Part shown: positions 10,181-20,657 of the stretch, in pieces
Layout of the letters: each line of letters opens with the position of its first letter
Numbering within the stretch: the first letter of the stretch is position 1
Assembly: GCF_020532665.2 (NCBI RefSeq)
Contig: NZ_JAIWPG020000001.1
Location: 186,001-250,000, forward strand
Direction: 5' to 3'
Origin: Lelliottia sp. WAP21
GTDB taxonomy: Bacteria > Pseudomonadota > Gammaproteobacteria > Enterobacterales > Enterobacteriaceae
DNA length: 64,000 nt
Program-made: the position numbers and the translations under genes
Notes under the pieces: generated by a model
What the model saw: only the letters and a program-made list of their open reading frames with translations
Told to the model about the DNA's origin: nothing
Database searches by the model: none

Positions 10181-10415
10181 CGTGACCTCCTTTCAGCATG
10201 TATTTTCAGCGTAACGCATCCACCCTGACTGACCACAGGATCACTCCTAAAGCCCTGTCGCATTCTTCAGCGCCCGCTTTCCCGGTTATTTTTCCTTCAA
10301 ATACAATCAGCATTTGATTAAATGCAGCTTTTCATATTCACTTGAATTATGGTTTTCGTCAGACGTAGAATCATTAGCCCACTAATAATTCGATTTTTCC
10401 AAGGTAAAAGACGAT

Positions 10416-12068
10416 ATGCGCCTGCCTCAACGCGATCCTTATGCTCCTCGCGAGTGGCAGCCACACGAAAAACCGGCTCTCCTGGGGTCGCCTTCTACGC
10501 CGCTGCATAGTACACCTAAACGTTTTGCCTACGGTATTGTTGGCCTGCTGGTGTGTCTGACGGGCGCGCTGGGCAACGCCATGGTCGCGGCTAATCTGCA
10601 AAATTTACAGGGGACGTTTGCGGTCTGGTCAACGGAGATCGCCTGGCTGCCGGCGGTCTATGTAATGACCAACGTCTCGATTAACCTGCTGCTGGTGAAA
10701 TTTCGTCAGCAGTATGGTCTGCGCGCCTTCACCGAAGGGTTTCTGGTGCTGTATGTCCTGGTGACCTTTTTCCACCTCTTTGTTAACGATCTCAGCTCCG
10801 CGCTGATGGTCCGTGCAGCGCACGGGATGGTGGCGGCGGCGCTGAGTTCGCTTGGGATCTACTATCAAATTCAGGCCTGGCCGGCGAAACATCGCCTGAA
10901 AGCGCTGACCATCGGCATTACCGGATCTTCGCTGGCTATCCCCATCGCGCGTCTCTTTTCAACGGAGCTGTTGCAGCTCGACGAATGGCGTGGCCTTTAC
11001 TTCTTCGAACTGGGTCTGGCGCTGGTGTCGCTTGGCTGCGTCATCGCCCTTAAACTTCCTCCGGGCGATCGGCGTAAAGTCTTTGAAAAGAAAGATTTCA
11101 TAACCTTCTTTTTACTGGCGCCAGGCATGGCATTACTGTGCGCCGTGCTCTCTTTAGGTCGGCTGGACTGGTGGTTTGAGGCGCCCTGGATCGGCTGGTC
11201 TCTGGCGTTATCGCTGGTGCTGATCGTCTCGGCGATTGTGTTCGAACATAATCGCAGTAATCCGTTACTCAATACACGCTGGCTCTCCAGCGGCAGCATT
11301 GTGCGGCTGGGGCTGATTATGTTGCTCATTCGTATCGTGCTGGCGGAGCAAAACACCGGCGTCATCGGCTGGCTACAATATGTCGGTTTACAGAATGAGC
11401 AGATGACGCATCTGGCATGGTCGATTCTGGCAGGCATCGTTTGCGGCATTATCGCCAGTTGCCTGACCATCAAACCGACAAAGCTGGCCTGGCCAATTGT
11501 CACCTCGCTGGTGCTGATGATTGTGGCCTCATTGCTGGACAGCCAGTCCAACAATCTGACCCGCCCCGATCAACTGATGCTGAGCCAGTTTCTCCTCGGC
11601 TTCGGCAGTGCCTTTTTCCTGGCGCCGGCCATGCTGGCTGGCATCGGCGGCGTCATCGCCGATCCGCGAAACCTTGTCAGTTTTTCGGTGCTGTTTGGCA
11701 TGAGCCAGAACGTGGGTGGCCTGCTCGGCTCCGCTATTCTCGGCACCTTTCAGACCTGGCGTGAAAAATATCACTCCAGTTTGTTGGCCGATCAGCTCAC
11801 CACGCTGAACCCGCTGGTGAACGAGCGTTTACAGCTCTACACCAGCATGTATCAAAATTTAATTGGCGACAGCGCCTTGCGCGGCACGCAGGCCGTGACG
11901 CAGCTGCAAACAGTGACCACGCTTGAGGCCAACATTCTGGCTTACAATGATACCTACCTTCTGACGGCGGGTATTGCCACCGCGACGCTGGTATGGATTC
12001 TGTGGCGTTTGCTGCGACTGAGAATTACCGCCCGGATGGCATTGAAAAATGCCACAGGAACGAAATAA
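10416..12068 (+). CDS. DHA2-family MFS efflux transporter (EmrB-like)
   Basis: A 550-residue inner-membrane drug:H+ antiporter with about 14 hydrophobic segments, the DHA2 layout of EmrB. The first segment is FAYGIVGLLVCLTGALGNAM, and the sequence FLLGFGSAFFLAPAM followed by FSVLFGMSQNVGGLLGSAIL fits the second half of this family. First gene of a four-gene operon with a periplasmic adaptor, an outer-membrane factor and an O-methyltransferase. ATG 10416 has AAGG 11 bases upstream. Unlike true EmrB its N-terminus carries an extra 30-residue polar, proline-rich tail. Substrate unknown; aromatic or phenolic compounds are plausible from the methyltransferase partner. Confidence 0.88.
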   Translation: MRLPQRDPYAPREWQPHEKPALLGSPSTPLHSTPKRFAYGIVGLLVCLTGALGNAMVAANLQNLQGTFAVWSTEIAWLPAVYVMTNVSINLLLVKFRQQYGLRAFTEGFLVLYVLVTFFHLFVNDLSSALMVRAAHGMVAAALSSLGIYYQIQAWPAKHRLKALTIGITGSSLAIPIARLFSTELLQLDEWRGLYFFELGLALVSLGCVIALKLPPGDRRKVFEKKDFITFFLLAPGMALLCAVLSLGRLDWWFEAPWIGWSLALSLVLIVSAIVFEHNRSNPLLNTRWLSSGSIVRLGLIMLLIRIVLAEQNTGVIGWLQYVGLQNEQMTHLAWSILAGIVCGIIASCLTIKPTKLAWPIVTSLVLMIVASLLDSQSNNLTRPDQLMLSQFLLGFGSAFFLAPAMLAGIGGVIADPRNLVSFSVLFGMSQNVGGLLGSAILGTFQTWREKYHSSLLADQLTTLNPLVNERLQLYTSMYQNLIGDSALRGTQAVTQLQTVTTLEANILAYNDTYLLTAGIATATLVWILWRLLRLRITARMALKNATGTK

Positions 12069-12112
12069 GGGATGTCACACAACATGAAGACCGTTTTACC
12101 TCAGGAGACGTT

Positions 12113-13195
12113 ATGAGCCAGCAGGATGCCGCCAAAGACCAGGCCAACACGCGCAATAATTTGCGCGTTGTCTCCCTTTTTACCGCCGCCGCCATCGGCC
12201 TCGTCGGCGTGCTGGTGATCCTCTATGCGTGGCAACTGCCGCCGTTTACCCGGCATACGCAATTTACCGATAACGCCTACGTTCGCGGGCTGACCACCTT
12301 TATCAGCCCCCAGGTAAATGGCTATATCACCGACGTAAAGGTGAAGGATTTTGATCGGGTCAAAAAAGGGGATCTGCTGTTGCAAATTGATGACCGCATC
12401 TATCGTCAGCGCGTCCATCAGGCAGAGGCACAACTGGCGATGAAAATCGCCGCGCTAAATAACAACCTTCAGCAACGTAAAAGCGCCGAAGCGGTTATTC
12501 TGCGCAATGACGCGGCGTTGAAAAACGCCCGGGCGCAAAATCTGAAAACCCAGGCCGATTTAAAACGCGTTAAAGAGCTGACAGCAGACGGGTCGCTGTC
12601 TGTTCGCGAAAGGGATGCCGCCCTGGCCAGTGCGGCGCAAGGCAGCGCCGATATTGACCAGGCGAAAGCGACCCTCGAGATGTCGCGTCAGGATCTGCAG
12701 ACCGTTATCGTTAATCGCGGCTCGCTGGAGGCCGATGTTGAGAGCGCGAAAGCCGCCCTCGAACTGGCACAAATCGATCTGCAAAATACGCGCATCATCG
12801 CCCCACGTGACGGTCAGCTTGGGCAGATTGCCGTACGTCTTGGCGCCTACGTGACGGCGGGGACCCATCTCACCACCCTTGTGCCACCGCAACACTGGGT
12901 GATCGCGAATATTAAAGAGACGCAGCTGGCAGATTTACGCGTCGGGCAGCCGGTTAGCTTCACGGTTGACGCCTTAAACGGCACGGCGTATCAGGGCCGC
13001 GTTGAGAGCATCTCACCGGCGACCGGCGTGGAATTCAGCGCGATCACCCCGGATAACGCCACCGGTAATTTCGTTAAAATCGCCCAGCGAATACCGGTGC
13101 GTATCGAAGTGCTGGGCAAACCGGAGGAGATCGCCTTATTGCGACCGGGCATGTCGGTACAGGTCAGTATCGATACCCGGGAGGCGAAACCATGA
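12113..13195 (+). CDS. HlyD-family periplasmic adaptor subunit (EmrA-like)
   Basis: A 360-residue membrane-fusion protein. A single N-terminal membrane anchor (about residues 20-40) is followed by the lipoyl half-domain (DNAYVRGLTTFISPQVNGYI), a long coiled-coil hairpin (about residues 95-205, rich in Ala, Gln and Lys), the second lipoyl half (IIAPRDGQLGQI) and a beta-barrel. Start ATG 12113 has CAGGAG upstream; the open frame extends back into the MFS gene without a better start. The stop overlaps the next ATG by four bases, so translation is coupled. It links the MFS pump to the outer-membrane channel. Confidence 0.92.
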   Translation: MSQQDAAKDQANTRNNLRVVSLFTAAAIGLVGVLVILYAWQLPPFTRHTQFTDNAYVRGLTTFISPQVNGYITDVKVKDFDRVKKGDLLLQIDDRIYRQRVHQAEAQLAMKIAALNNNLQQRKSAEAVILRNDAALKNARAQNLKTQADLKRVKELTADGSLSVRERDAALASAAQGSADIDQAKATLEMSRQDLQTVIVNRGSLEADVESAKAALELAQIDLQNTRIIAPRDGQLGQIAVRLGAYVTAGTHLTTLVPPQHWVIANIKETQLADLRVGQPVSFTVDALNGTAYQGRVESISPATGVEFSAITPDNATGNFVKIAQRIPVRIEVLGKPEEIALLRPGMSVQVSIDTREAKP

Positions 13196-14574
13196 CCCTG
13201 CGCCCTCTGGCCTGTCTGACGATGGCCGTTTGGCTGGCGGGATGCCAGTCTGCCGACGTCGCCCCGGCGAAACCAACGCTGTCCATACCTGCCCAGTGGC
13301 GTGCCGACGCGGGCCCCGCCAGCCCGACAGAACAGCTCTGGTGGCGTCAATTTCACGATAATGATCTCAATCGCTATGTGGATCTGGCATTGCGCAATAA
13401 CAGCGATGTGCTTATCGCCCGGGAACGCGTTAATGAGTATCAGGCTCGGGTCTATGCGGCGGACGGTAGCCTGTTTCCCAGCGTTGATGCCAGCCTTAGC
13501 GGTACACGAGCCCGATCGCAATCGGCAGCCACCGGCCTTCCCGTCTACGGTTCGCTCTATAAAGGGAGTCTGACCGCCAGCTACGATGTAGACCTCTGGG
13601 GCGTGAATCGCCAGACCGCCAATGCCGCGGAAGCCTCTCTGGCGGCACAAAAAGCGGCCGCTTCTGCTGCGGATTTAACCGTTGCTTCCTCGGTGGCGTC
13701 CGGCTATGTCACCCTGCTGGCACTGGATGCGCAGTTGCGCGTCACGCAGTCCACCCTGAAATCGCGTGAAGATGCCTTTAACCTTGCCCGACGTCAGTTT
13801 GAAACCGGCTACAGTTCGCGCCTGGAACTGATGCAATCGGACTCTGAACTGCGTTCTACGCGGGCACAAATCCCGCTGTTGCAGCATCAAATTGCTCAGC
13901 AAGAAAATGCGCTGAGCCTGCTGCTGGGGCAAAACCCCGGGGCGGTGACGCGCAGTAACGATTTCGACAAACTCACGCCGCTCCGGCTGCCGTCACAGCT
14001 GCCCTCGACGCTGCTTAATCGCCGCCCGGATATTGTTCAGGCCGAACGCCAGCTGATTGCCGCCGATGCCACGCTGGCCTCCTCGCGTGCCAGCCTGCTG
14101 CCGTCGATCAACCTGACCGCGACCGGATCGATACAGGATCGGACTCTGTCCGGGCTTCTGGATAACCCGTTACAGCTGTGGAGCGTCGGAGGCAGCATTC
14201 TTGCGCCGTTGTTAAACCGTCAGGCGCTCAACGCGCAGGTCGATATTTCGCAGTCGCAGCGCAATCAGGCGCTCTACAACTATGAAAAAACGGTGCGCAA
14301 TGCGTTCAGAGAGGTCAACGACAGCCTGGATGCCATCACCCGCTATCAGGAACAATTGACCGAACTGCTGGCACAGCAGGAGGTGGCACAGGAGACGCTC
14401 CGCATCGCACAAAACCGTTATCGCAACGGCTACTCATCCTATCTTGATGAACTGGACGCGCAACGCACCCTCTTCTCGGTGCAAACCAGCGTTGTGCAGG
14501 CTAAAAATAACCTGTTGCTGGCGCAGATTGATTTATATAAAGCGCTGGGCGGCGGGTGGTCTGAGTCAAACTAA
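13192..14574 (+). CDS. Outer-membrane efflux lipoprotein (TolC/NodT family)
   Basis: A 460-residue outer-membrane factor. The N-terminus is a lipoprotein signal with lipobox LAGC (Cys18), and two copies of the OEP repeat follow: the first with YDVDLWGVNRQ, the second with RRPDIVQAERQLIAADA and LLPSINLTATG. The NodT type lipid-anchors in the outer membrane and forms a trimeric channel. It completes the tripartite pump and overlaps the adaptor gene by four bases. Having a dedicated channel rather than TolC suggests that the operon was acquired as a unit. Confidence 0.92.
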   Translation: MTLRPLACLTMAVWLAGCQSADVAPAKPTLSIPAQWRADAGPASPTEQLWWRQFHDNDLNRYVDLALRNNSDVLIARERVNEYQARVYAADGSLFPSVDASLSGTRARSQSAATGLPVYGSLYKGSLTASYDVDLWGVNRQTANAAEASLAAQKAAASAADLTVASSVASGYVTLLALDAQLRVTQSTLKSREDAFNLARRQFETGYSSRLELMQSDSELRSTRAQIPLLQHQIAQQENALSLLLGQNPGAVTRSNDFDKLTPLRLPSQLPSTLLNRRPDIVQAERQLIAADATLASSRASLLPSINLTATGSIQDRTLSGLLDNPLQLWSVGGSILAPLLNRQALNAQVDISQSQRNQALYNYEKTVRNAFREVNDSLDAITRYQEQLTELLAQQEVAQETLRIAQNRYRNGYSSYLDELDAQRTLFSVQTSVVQAKNNLLLAQIDLYKALGGGWSESN

Positions 14575-14585
14575 GGGGTCAATCT

Positions 14586-15245
14586 ATGCAACAACAGTGG
14601 TCTGCAGTAGATAATTATATGATTTCCTCACTTATTCCTCAGGATGAGGTGTTAACGCGCGTGCTGGAAAACAATCTGCGTGCGGGCTTGCCCGAACATG
14701 ACGTTGCGGCGAATCAGGGGCAACTGCTGGCGCTCTTCGTGCGTATGAGCCAGGCGAAACGCATTCTGGAGATCGGCACGCTGGGGGCTTATAGCTCTAT
14801 CTGGATGGCCCGCGCGCTGCCACCGGACGGCAAACTCATCACGCTGGAAGCAGACCCGACACACGCGGAGGTGGCCCGCCTGAATATCCGTCTGGCCGGT
14901 CTTGACGATCGTATCGAATTACAGGAAGGTCCGGCGTTGCGCTCGCTTGAAAACTTTGGCGATATCCCTCCTTTTGATCTGATCTTTATTGATGCAGATA
15001 AACCGAACAATCCCGGCTATCTGGAGTGGGCGTTGCACTATTCCCGCCCCGGAACGCTGATTATCGGTGATAACGTGGTGCGTGAGGGCGAAGTGATTAA
15101 CGGACAAAGTGACGACGCGCGCGTACAGGGTGTGCGACGTTTCATTGAGATGACGGGGGATAATCCGCGACTGACGGCCACCGCGTTACAAACCGTGGGC
15201 GTGAAAGGCTGGGACGGGTTTACTCTGGCGATGGTGAACGGGTAA
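14586..15245 (+). CDS. SAM-dependent O-methyltransferase (catechol/caffeoyl-CoA type)
   Basis: A 219-residue class I methyltransferase. The SAM-binding motif is ILEIGTLGAYSSIW near residue 60, with LEAD of motif II, and a metal-binding FIDADK near residue 137 plus GDNVV fit the Mg-dependent catechol/caffeoyl-CoA O-methyltransferase family. ATG 14586 follows AGGGG, 11 bp after the outer-membrane factor stop, so it belongs to the pump operon. An O-methyltransferase inside an efflux operon suggests modification of a phenolic compound coupled to its export. The acceptor is unknown. Confidence 0.85.
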   Translation: MQQQWSAVDNYMISSLIPQDEVLTRVLENNLRAGLPEHDVAANQGQLLALFVRMSQAKRILEIGTLGAYSSIWMARALPPDGKLITLEADPTHAEVARLNIRLAGLDDRIELQEGPALRSLENFGDIPPFDLIFIDADKPNNPGYLEWALHYSRPGTLIIGDNVVREGEVINGQSDDARVQGVRRFIEMTGDNPRLTATALQTVGVKGWDGFTLAMVNG

Positions 15246-15285
15246 AAAAAAACCGAGCAACGCAGACGCGTGCCCGGCTTTTATT
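15244..15285. terminator. Bidirectional terminator between the methyltransferase gene and hrpA
   Basis: The core CCGAGCA (15253-15259) pairs with TGCCCGG (15271-15277) with one wobble pair, and inner CGC-GCG pairs extend the stem. A run of A on the left (T-run for hrpA) and TTTTATTTTT on the right make it usable in both directions. Confidence 0.82.
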
Positions 15286-15286
15286 T

Positions 15287-18200
15287 TTACGCTGAAATCT
15301 GCTCCATGGCCTGCAGAATGCGCTTGTCAGAGATGGGATACGGCGTACCCAGTTGCTGGGCGAAAAGACTTACGCGCAGTTCTTCGATCATCCAGCGAAT
15401 GGCCTGGACGTCTTCGTCTTCCCGACGTGCAGGCGGCAGTTTGTTAAGCCATTGCTGCCATGCCTGCTGCACGCTTTCCACTTTCAGCATCTGAACGCGA
15501 TCCCGATGCGGATCGACCGCCAGTTTCTCCAGCCGTTTTTCAATCGCCTGCAAATACCGCAGGGTATCACCCAGACGTTTAAACCCATTACCGGTGACAA
15601 ACCCGCGATAGACCAGGCCACTCATCTGGGCCTTCACGTCTGAGAGACCCAGCGCCATGGTCATATCCACGCGCCCTTTCAGGCGTTTGTTAATATTGAA
15701 CACCGCCGTCAGGATCTGTTCGACCTGCTTCGCAATCGTCACCACCGTATCGTTCAGCTCTGCCCGCACTTTATCGTGCAGCTTCGCAAAGCCCTCTTCC
15801 GTCCAGACCGGCCCACCCGCTTCGTCGATCAGTTTGTCCACGCCGCAGGAGATGCAGTCATCAATCAGATCCAGCACCTTGCCATAAGGGTTAAAGTACA
15901 GCCCCAGCTTGGCCTTATTCGGCAGTTTTTCATGCAGATATTTAATTGGCGACGGAATATTGAGCAGCAGCAGACGGCGCAAGCCCCGCCACATCGCCTG
16001 CTGTTGTTCCAGCGGATTATCGAAAAGCTTAATCCCCACGCTGTCGCGTTCATCAACCAGCGCTGGCCAGGCTTTTACCCGATAGTTGCCGCGTTTTTGC
16101 TCATAGTGATCCGGCAAATCGCCAAAGCTCCAGATATGCAGCCCGCTCTGTTCGATGCCGTCATCGGCAACGGCAGAGAGCGTTTCCTGGACTTTGCCTT
16201 TAAGTGCGTCCTTCAGATCCGTCAGCGAGCGGCCTTCATTGAGCTTTTTGTTCTTATCATCCACCACCCGGAAGGTGATTTTCAGATGATCGGGCACCTG
16301 ATCCCAGTGCCAGTCTTCCCGGTCGATGGTGACGCCCGTCATCCGGCGCAACTCGCGTTCCAGGGCATCCAGAAGCGGCATTTCAAGCGGCGTAACGCGG
16401 CCCAGGAAGGCTTCGGCATAGTTTGGCGCCGGAACAAAATTGCGGCGCACCGGCTTCGGCAGCGATTTGATTAAGGCGATCACCAGTTCGCGACGCAGTC
16501 CTGGAATTTGCCATTCAAAGCCCGCCTCTTCGACCTGATTGAGCAGCGGCAAAGGAATATGCACCGTCACGCCATCTGCATCGGTGCCGGGTTCAAACTG
16601 ATAACTGAGACGCAGCTTAAGGTTGCCCTGATGCCAGAAGTTCGGATAGTCGAGTTTACTGACCGACTCCGCCCCTTCTTTAATCAACATGCTCTTTTCA
16701 AAGTTGAGCAGGTCAGGCGTCTCTTTGCTGGCCTTCTTCCACCAGCTGTCGAAATGACGCGCCGAGACCACATCGTGGCTGATGCGCTGGTCGTAGAATT
16801 CAAACAGCGCTTCGTCATCGACGAGAATGTCACGTCGGCGGGTCTTGTGTTCAAGCTCTTCCACCTCGGCCCGAAGCTTCAGGTTTTCACGGAAGAAGGC
16901 GTGACGCGTCTGCCAGTCGCCTTCCACCAGCGCATGGCGAATAAACAGCTCGCGTGAAAGCGCCGGATCGATCTGGCTATAGTTCACCTTACGTGCGGCG
17001 ACGACCGGCAGTCCGTAGACGGTGACTTTTTCCGTCGCCATCACCGCGCCCTGAGCCCGTTCCCAGTGTGGTTCACTGTACGAGCGTTTCAGCAGATGCT
17101 GCGCCACCGGCTCAACCCATTCAGGGTCGATGCGTGCGGCGATACGTCCCCACAGGCGGCTGGTTTCCACCAGTTCAGCCACGATGGTCCATTTTGGCGG
17201 CTTCTTAAATAAACCTGAGCCCGGGAAGATAGCGAAACGGGCATTACGCGCCCCGGTATACTCCTGTTTATCGGCATCTTTCATCCCGATATGAGAGAGC
17301 AAACCGGTGAGCAAGGCAACGTGGATCTCACGGTACTCAGCAGGTTCACTGTTTACCGGAATACCCAGCTCTTTAACCACCTGACGAAGCTGCGTATAAA
17401 TATCCTGCCATTCCCGCACGCGCAGGTAATTCAGGTATTCCGTCCGGCACAGGCGACGAAAAGCGTTCGAGGTGAGCGCTTTTTGCTGCTCGCCAAGGTA
17501 ATTCCACAGATTCACGAAGGCCAGAAAATCGGACTCTTTATCGTGAAACCGGCGGTGCATTTCGTCCGAGGCCTGCTTTTTATCCATGGGTCGCTCGCGC
17601 GGGTCCTGAATAGAGAGCGCCGAGGTAATGATCATCGCTTCACGCACGCAGCCATGTTTCTGCGCTTCCAGCACCATCCGTGCCAGACGCGGGTCAACCG
17701 GCAACTGGCTCAGCTGTCGCCCCTGCGGCGTCAGCTTATAGGCCGTCGCCTGTTCATCCGTGGTGATTGCCCCCAGCTCTTCAAGCAGACGCACGCCGTC
17801 CTGAATGTTGCGTTTATCCGGCGCTTCAACAAAGGGGAAAGCTGCAATATCGCCCAGCCCCAGCGCGGTCATCTGCAAAATGACCGAAGCGAGGTTGGTA
17901 CGCAGAATTTCCGGATCGGTAAATTCCGGGCGCGAGAGGAAATCATCTTCGGAGTAGAGGCGAATGCAGATCCCTTCCGATACACGTCCGCAGCGGCCTT
18001 TACGCTGGTTAGCCGACGCCTGTGAAACCGGCTCAATCGGCAGTCGCTGAACTTTCGTACGGTAGCTGTAGCGGCTGATACGGGCGGTACCCGGGTCGAT
18101 AACGTATTTGATCCCCGGTACGGTCAGCGAGGTTTCAGCGACGTTAGTCGCCAGCACGATTCGCCGTCCTGCGTGCGACTGGAAGACCCGATTTTGCTCG

Positions 18201-19189
18201 CTGTTCGACAGACGCGCATAGAGCGGCAAAATTTCAGTATGGCGTAAGTCGCGTTTGCTGAGCGCATCCGCGGTATCGCGGATTTCACGCTCGCCGCTCA
18301 TAAAGATCAGAATGTCGCCCGGACTTTCACGTCCCAGCTCATCCACCGCATCGAAAATAGCCTGCAGCTGGTCGCGTTCGGTATCGTCCGCCTCTTCGAC
18401 AATCGGGCGATAGCGCACCTCCACCGGATAGGTCCGGCCGGACACCTCAATAATGGGCGCATTGTTGAAGTGGCGCGAGAAGCGTTCGGGATCGATGGTT
18501 GCGGAGGTAATAATGATTTTCAGATCCGGACGGCGCGGCAGCAGTTCGCGCAGATACCCCAACAGAAAATCGATGTTCAGGCTACGCTCGTGCGCTTCAT
18601 CGATAATGATGGTGTCGTACTGCATCAGCAGACGGTCCTGCTGAATTTCCGCCAGCAGGATGCCGTCGGTCATCAGTTTCACCAGGGTATTGTCGCTGAC
18701 GTGATCGCTAAACCGCACCTTATAACCAATACAGCCGCCCGGCTCGGTGTGAAGTTCTTCCGCAATACGGTTGGCGACGGTACGCGCCGCCAGACGACGC
18801 GGCTGAGTATGACCAATCAGCCCTTTGACGCCCCGCCCCAGCTCCATGCAGATTTTCGGCAACTGCGTGGTTTTACCGGAGCCGGTTTCGCCGGCCACAA
18901 TCACCACCTGGTGATCGCGCACGGCTTCGAGGATCGCCTGTTTCTTCTGGCTGACGGGCAGATTGTCCGGGTAGTCAATGGCCGGACGTGACGCTTCACG
19001 CAGCACAACCTTCCCTGCGGCCTGTTCAATCTCTTTCGCCATCTCCTGGAGAATGGCCTGTTGTGCATCAGGATTTTTAACCTTCTTAACCCCCTGCAGG
19101 CGGCGTGAGAAACGCTGTTTATCACGCAGCATGAGCGTATCAAGCTGTTTTTGCAGTGCGGAGAAGGTGATTTTCTGGAGTTCTGTCAT
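15287..19189 (-). CDS. hrpA: ATP-dependent RNA helicase HrpA (DEAH box)
   Basis: A 1300-residue DEAH-box helicase, the same length as E. coli HrpA and colinear with it. Walker A GETGSGKTT is at residues 100-108, DEAH at 197-200, SAT at 229-231, and the motif VI region reads QRKGRCGR. The helicase-associated and OB-fold domains and the long C-terminal DUF3418 region follow. Linked in E. coli to fimbrial mRNA processing and to resolving stalled ribosomes. No strong ribosome site precedes the ATG. Flanked by azoR as in E. coli. Confidence 0.97.
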   Translation of the reverse strand: MTELQKITFSALQKQLDTLMLRDKQRFSRRLQGVKKVKNPDAQQAILQEMAKEIEQAAGKVVLREASRPAIDYPDNLPVSQKKQAILEAVRDHQVVIVAGETGSGKTTQLPKICMELGRGVKGLIGHTQPRRLAARTVANRIAEELHTEPGGCIGYKVRFSDHVSDNTLVKLMTDGILLAEIQQDRLLMQYDTIIIDEAHERSLNIDFLLGYLRELLPRRPDLKIIITSATIDPERFSRHFNNAPIIEVSGRTYPVEVRYRPIVEEADDTERDQLQAIFDAVDELGRESPGDILIFMSGEREIRDTADALSKRDLRHTEILPLYARLSNSEQNRVFQSHAGRRIVLATNVAETSLTVPGIKYVIDPGTARISRYSYRTKVQRLPIEPVSQASANQRKGRCGRVSEGICIRLYSEDDFLSRPEFTDPEILRTNLASVILQMTALGLGDIAAFPFVEAPDKRNIQDGVRLLEELGAITTDEQATAYKLTPQGRQLSQLPVDPRLARMVLEAQKHGCVREAMIITSALSIQDPRERPMDKKQASDEMHRRFHDKESDFLAFVNLWNYLGEQQKALTSNAFRRLCRTEYLNYLRVREWQDIYTQLRQVVKELGIPVNSEPAEYREIHVALLTGLLSHIGMKDADKQEYTGARNARFAIFPGSGLFKKPPKWTIVAELVETSRLWGRIAARIDPEWVEPVAQHLLKRSYSEPHWERAQGAVMATEKVTVYGLPVVAARKVNYSQIDPALSRELFIRHALVEGDWQTRHAFFRENLKLRAEVEELEHKTRRRDILVDDEALFEFYDQRISHDVVSARHFDSWWKKASKETPDLLNFEKSMLIKEGAESVSKLDYPNFWHQGNLKLRLSYQFEPGTDADGVTVHIPLPLLNQVEEAGFEWQIPGLRRELVIALIKSLPKPVRRNFVPAPNYAEAFLGRVTPLEMPLLDALERELRRMTGVTIDREDWHWDQVPDHLKITFRVVDDKNKKLNEGRSLTDLKDALKGKVQETLSAVADDGIEQSGLHIWSFGDLPDHYEQKRGNYRVKAWPALVDERDSVGIKLFDNPLEQQQAMWRGLRRLLLLNIPSPIKYLHEKLPNKAKLGLYFNPYGKVLDLIDDCISCGVDKLIDEAGGPVWTEEGFAKLHDKVRAELNDTVVTIAKQVEQILTAVFNINKRLKGRVDMTMALGLSDVKAQMSGLVYRGFVTGNGFKRLGDTLRYLQAIEKRLEKLAVDPHRDRVQMLKVESVQQAWQQWLNKLPPARREDEDVQAIRWMIEELRVSLFAQQLGTPYPISDKRILQAMEQISA

Positions 19190-19244
19190 AGCGTTAAAGG
19201 GCAGTGCTCTGCCGGGTTAAATCTCGTTTTATTGATAGAGGTAG

Positions 19245-19997
<753 letters not shown>

Positions 19998-20004
19998 GAT
20001 GTCT

Positions 20005-20033
20005 CTCTCCCACCGCCCGGTGGGAGAGTTTTT
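20005..20033 (+). terminator. Rho-independent terminator of azoR
   Basis: CTCTCCCACC (20005-20014) pairs perfectly with GGTGGGAGAG (20019-20028), loop GCCC, followed by TTTTT. Confidence 0.93.
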
Positions 20034-20053
20034 CCGTTTCAGGACGCATTTTT

Positions 20054-20647
20054 TCAGGCAGATTTCGGCCTGAGATTCTCATCAAAGACCAGGCGTTTAC
20101 GCCCAGGCTCCTCTTCGCGTAACGGCTCAACCTGATGCAGGGTGCGTTTGCAGCGCTCAACCAGCACCTGATACTCCCGCGTGCCCTGTTTTTTCCACTC
20201 GATTTCCTGCTCGCTCAGCGTGCGAATCGCTCTCGCCGGGCTGCCAATGATCAAGTGGTTTGCCGGCATTTCCGCTTTCGCTTTCACAAAGGCGGCGGCC
20301 CCGACAATGCTGTTCTCGCCAATGACCGCCCCGTCCATGACCACCGCATTCATGCCGACCAGGGCATTACGGCGGATCACGCAACCGTGCAGAATGGCGC
20401 TGTGGCCAATGTGGCCGTCCTCTTCCACCACCGTATCCTGTTCGGGAAAACCGTGCATCACGCAGTTATCCTGAATATTGGCCCCGTCTTTTACCACGAT
20501 GCGGCCAAAATCCCCGCGCAGGCTGGCGTTTGGCCCGACATAGACCCCTTTACCTAAGATCACATCGCCAATCAGTACTGCCGTGGGATGAACATAACTC
20601 TCTTCTGGCACCACGGGTGTGAGTCCGTCAATTTGATAAACAGGCAT
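20054..20647 (-). CDS. paaY: Phenylacetate pathway thioesterase PaaY
   Basis: A 197-residue left-handed beta-helix protein with hexapeptide repeats from about residue 20 to 150 and gamma-carbonic-anhydrase-type metal ligands (HGFPEQD, then [10 protein letters not shown]). In E. coli PaaY is a thioesterase that hydrolyses dead-end ring-hydroxylated CoA thioesters and supports full operon activity. GGAGGAT precedes the ATG. It follows paaX after 10 bp, so paaXY is a unit. Confidence 0.96.
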   Translation of the reverse strand: MPVYQIDGLTPVVPEESYVHPTAVLIGDVILGKGVYVGPNASLRGDFGRIVVKDGANIQDNCVMHGFPEQDTVVEEDGHIGHSAILHGCVIRRNALVGMNAVVMDGAVIGENSIVGAAAFVKAKAEMPANHLIIGSPARAIRTLSEQEIEWKKQGTREYQVLVERCKRTLHQVEPLREEEPGRKRLVFDENLRPKSA

Positions 20648-20657
20648 AGATCCTCCG

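Noticed and set aside
12991-13650. 219-codon reverse frame across the adaptor and outer-membrane factor genes
   Set aside because: Both sense genes are supported by domains and coupled starts.
15776-16474. 232-codon open frame antisense to hrpA
   Set aside because: Lies wholly inside the conserved hrpA reading frame; composition typical of a shadow.
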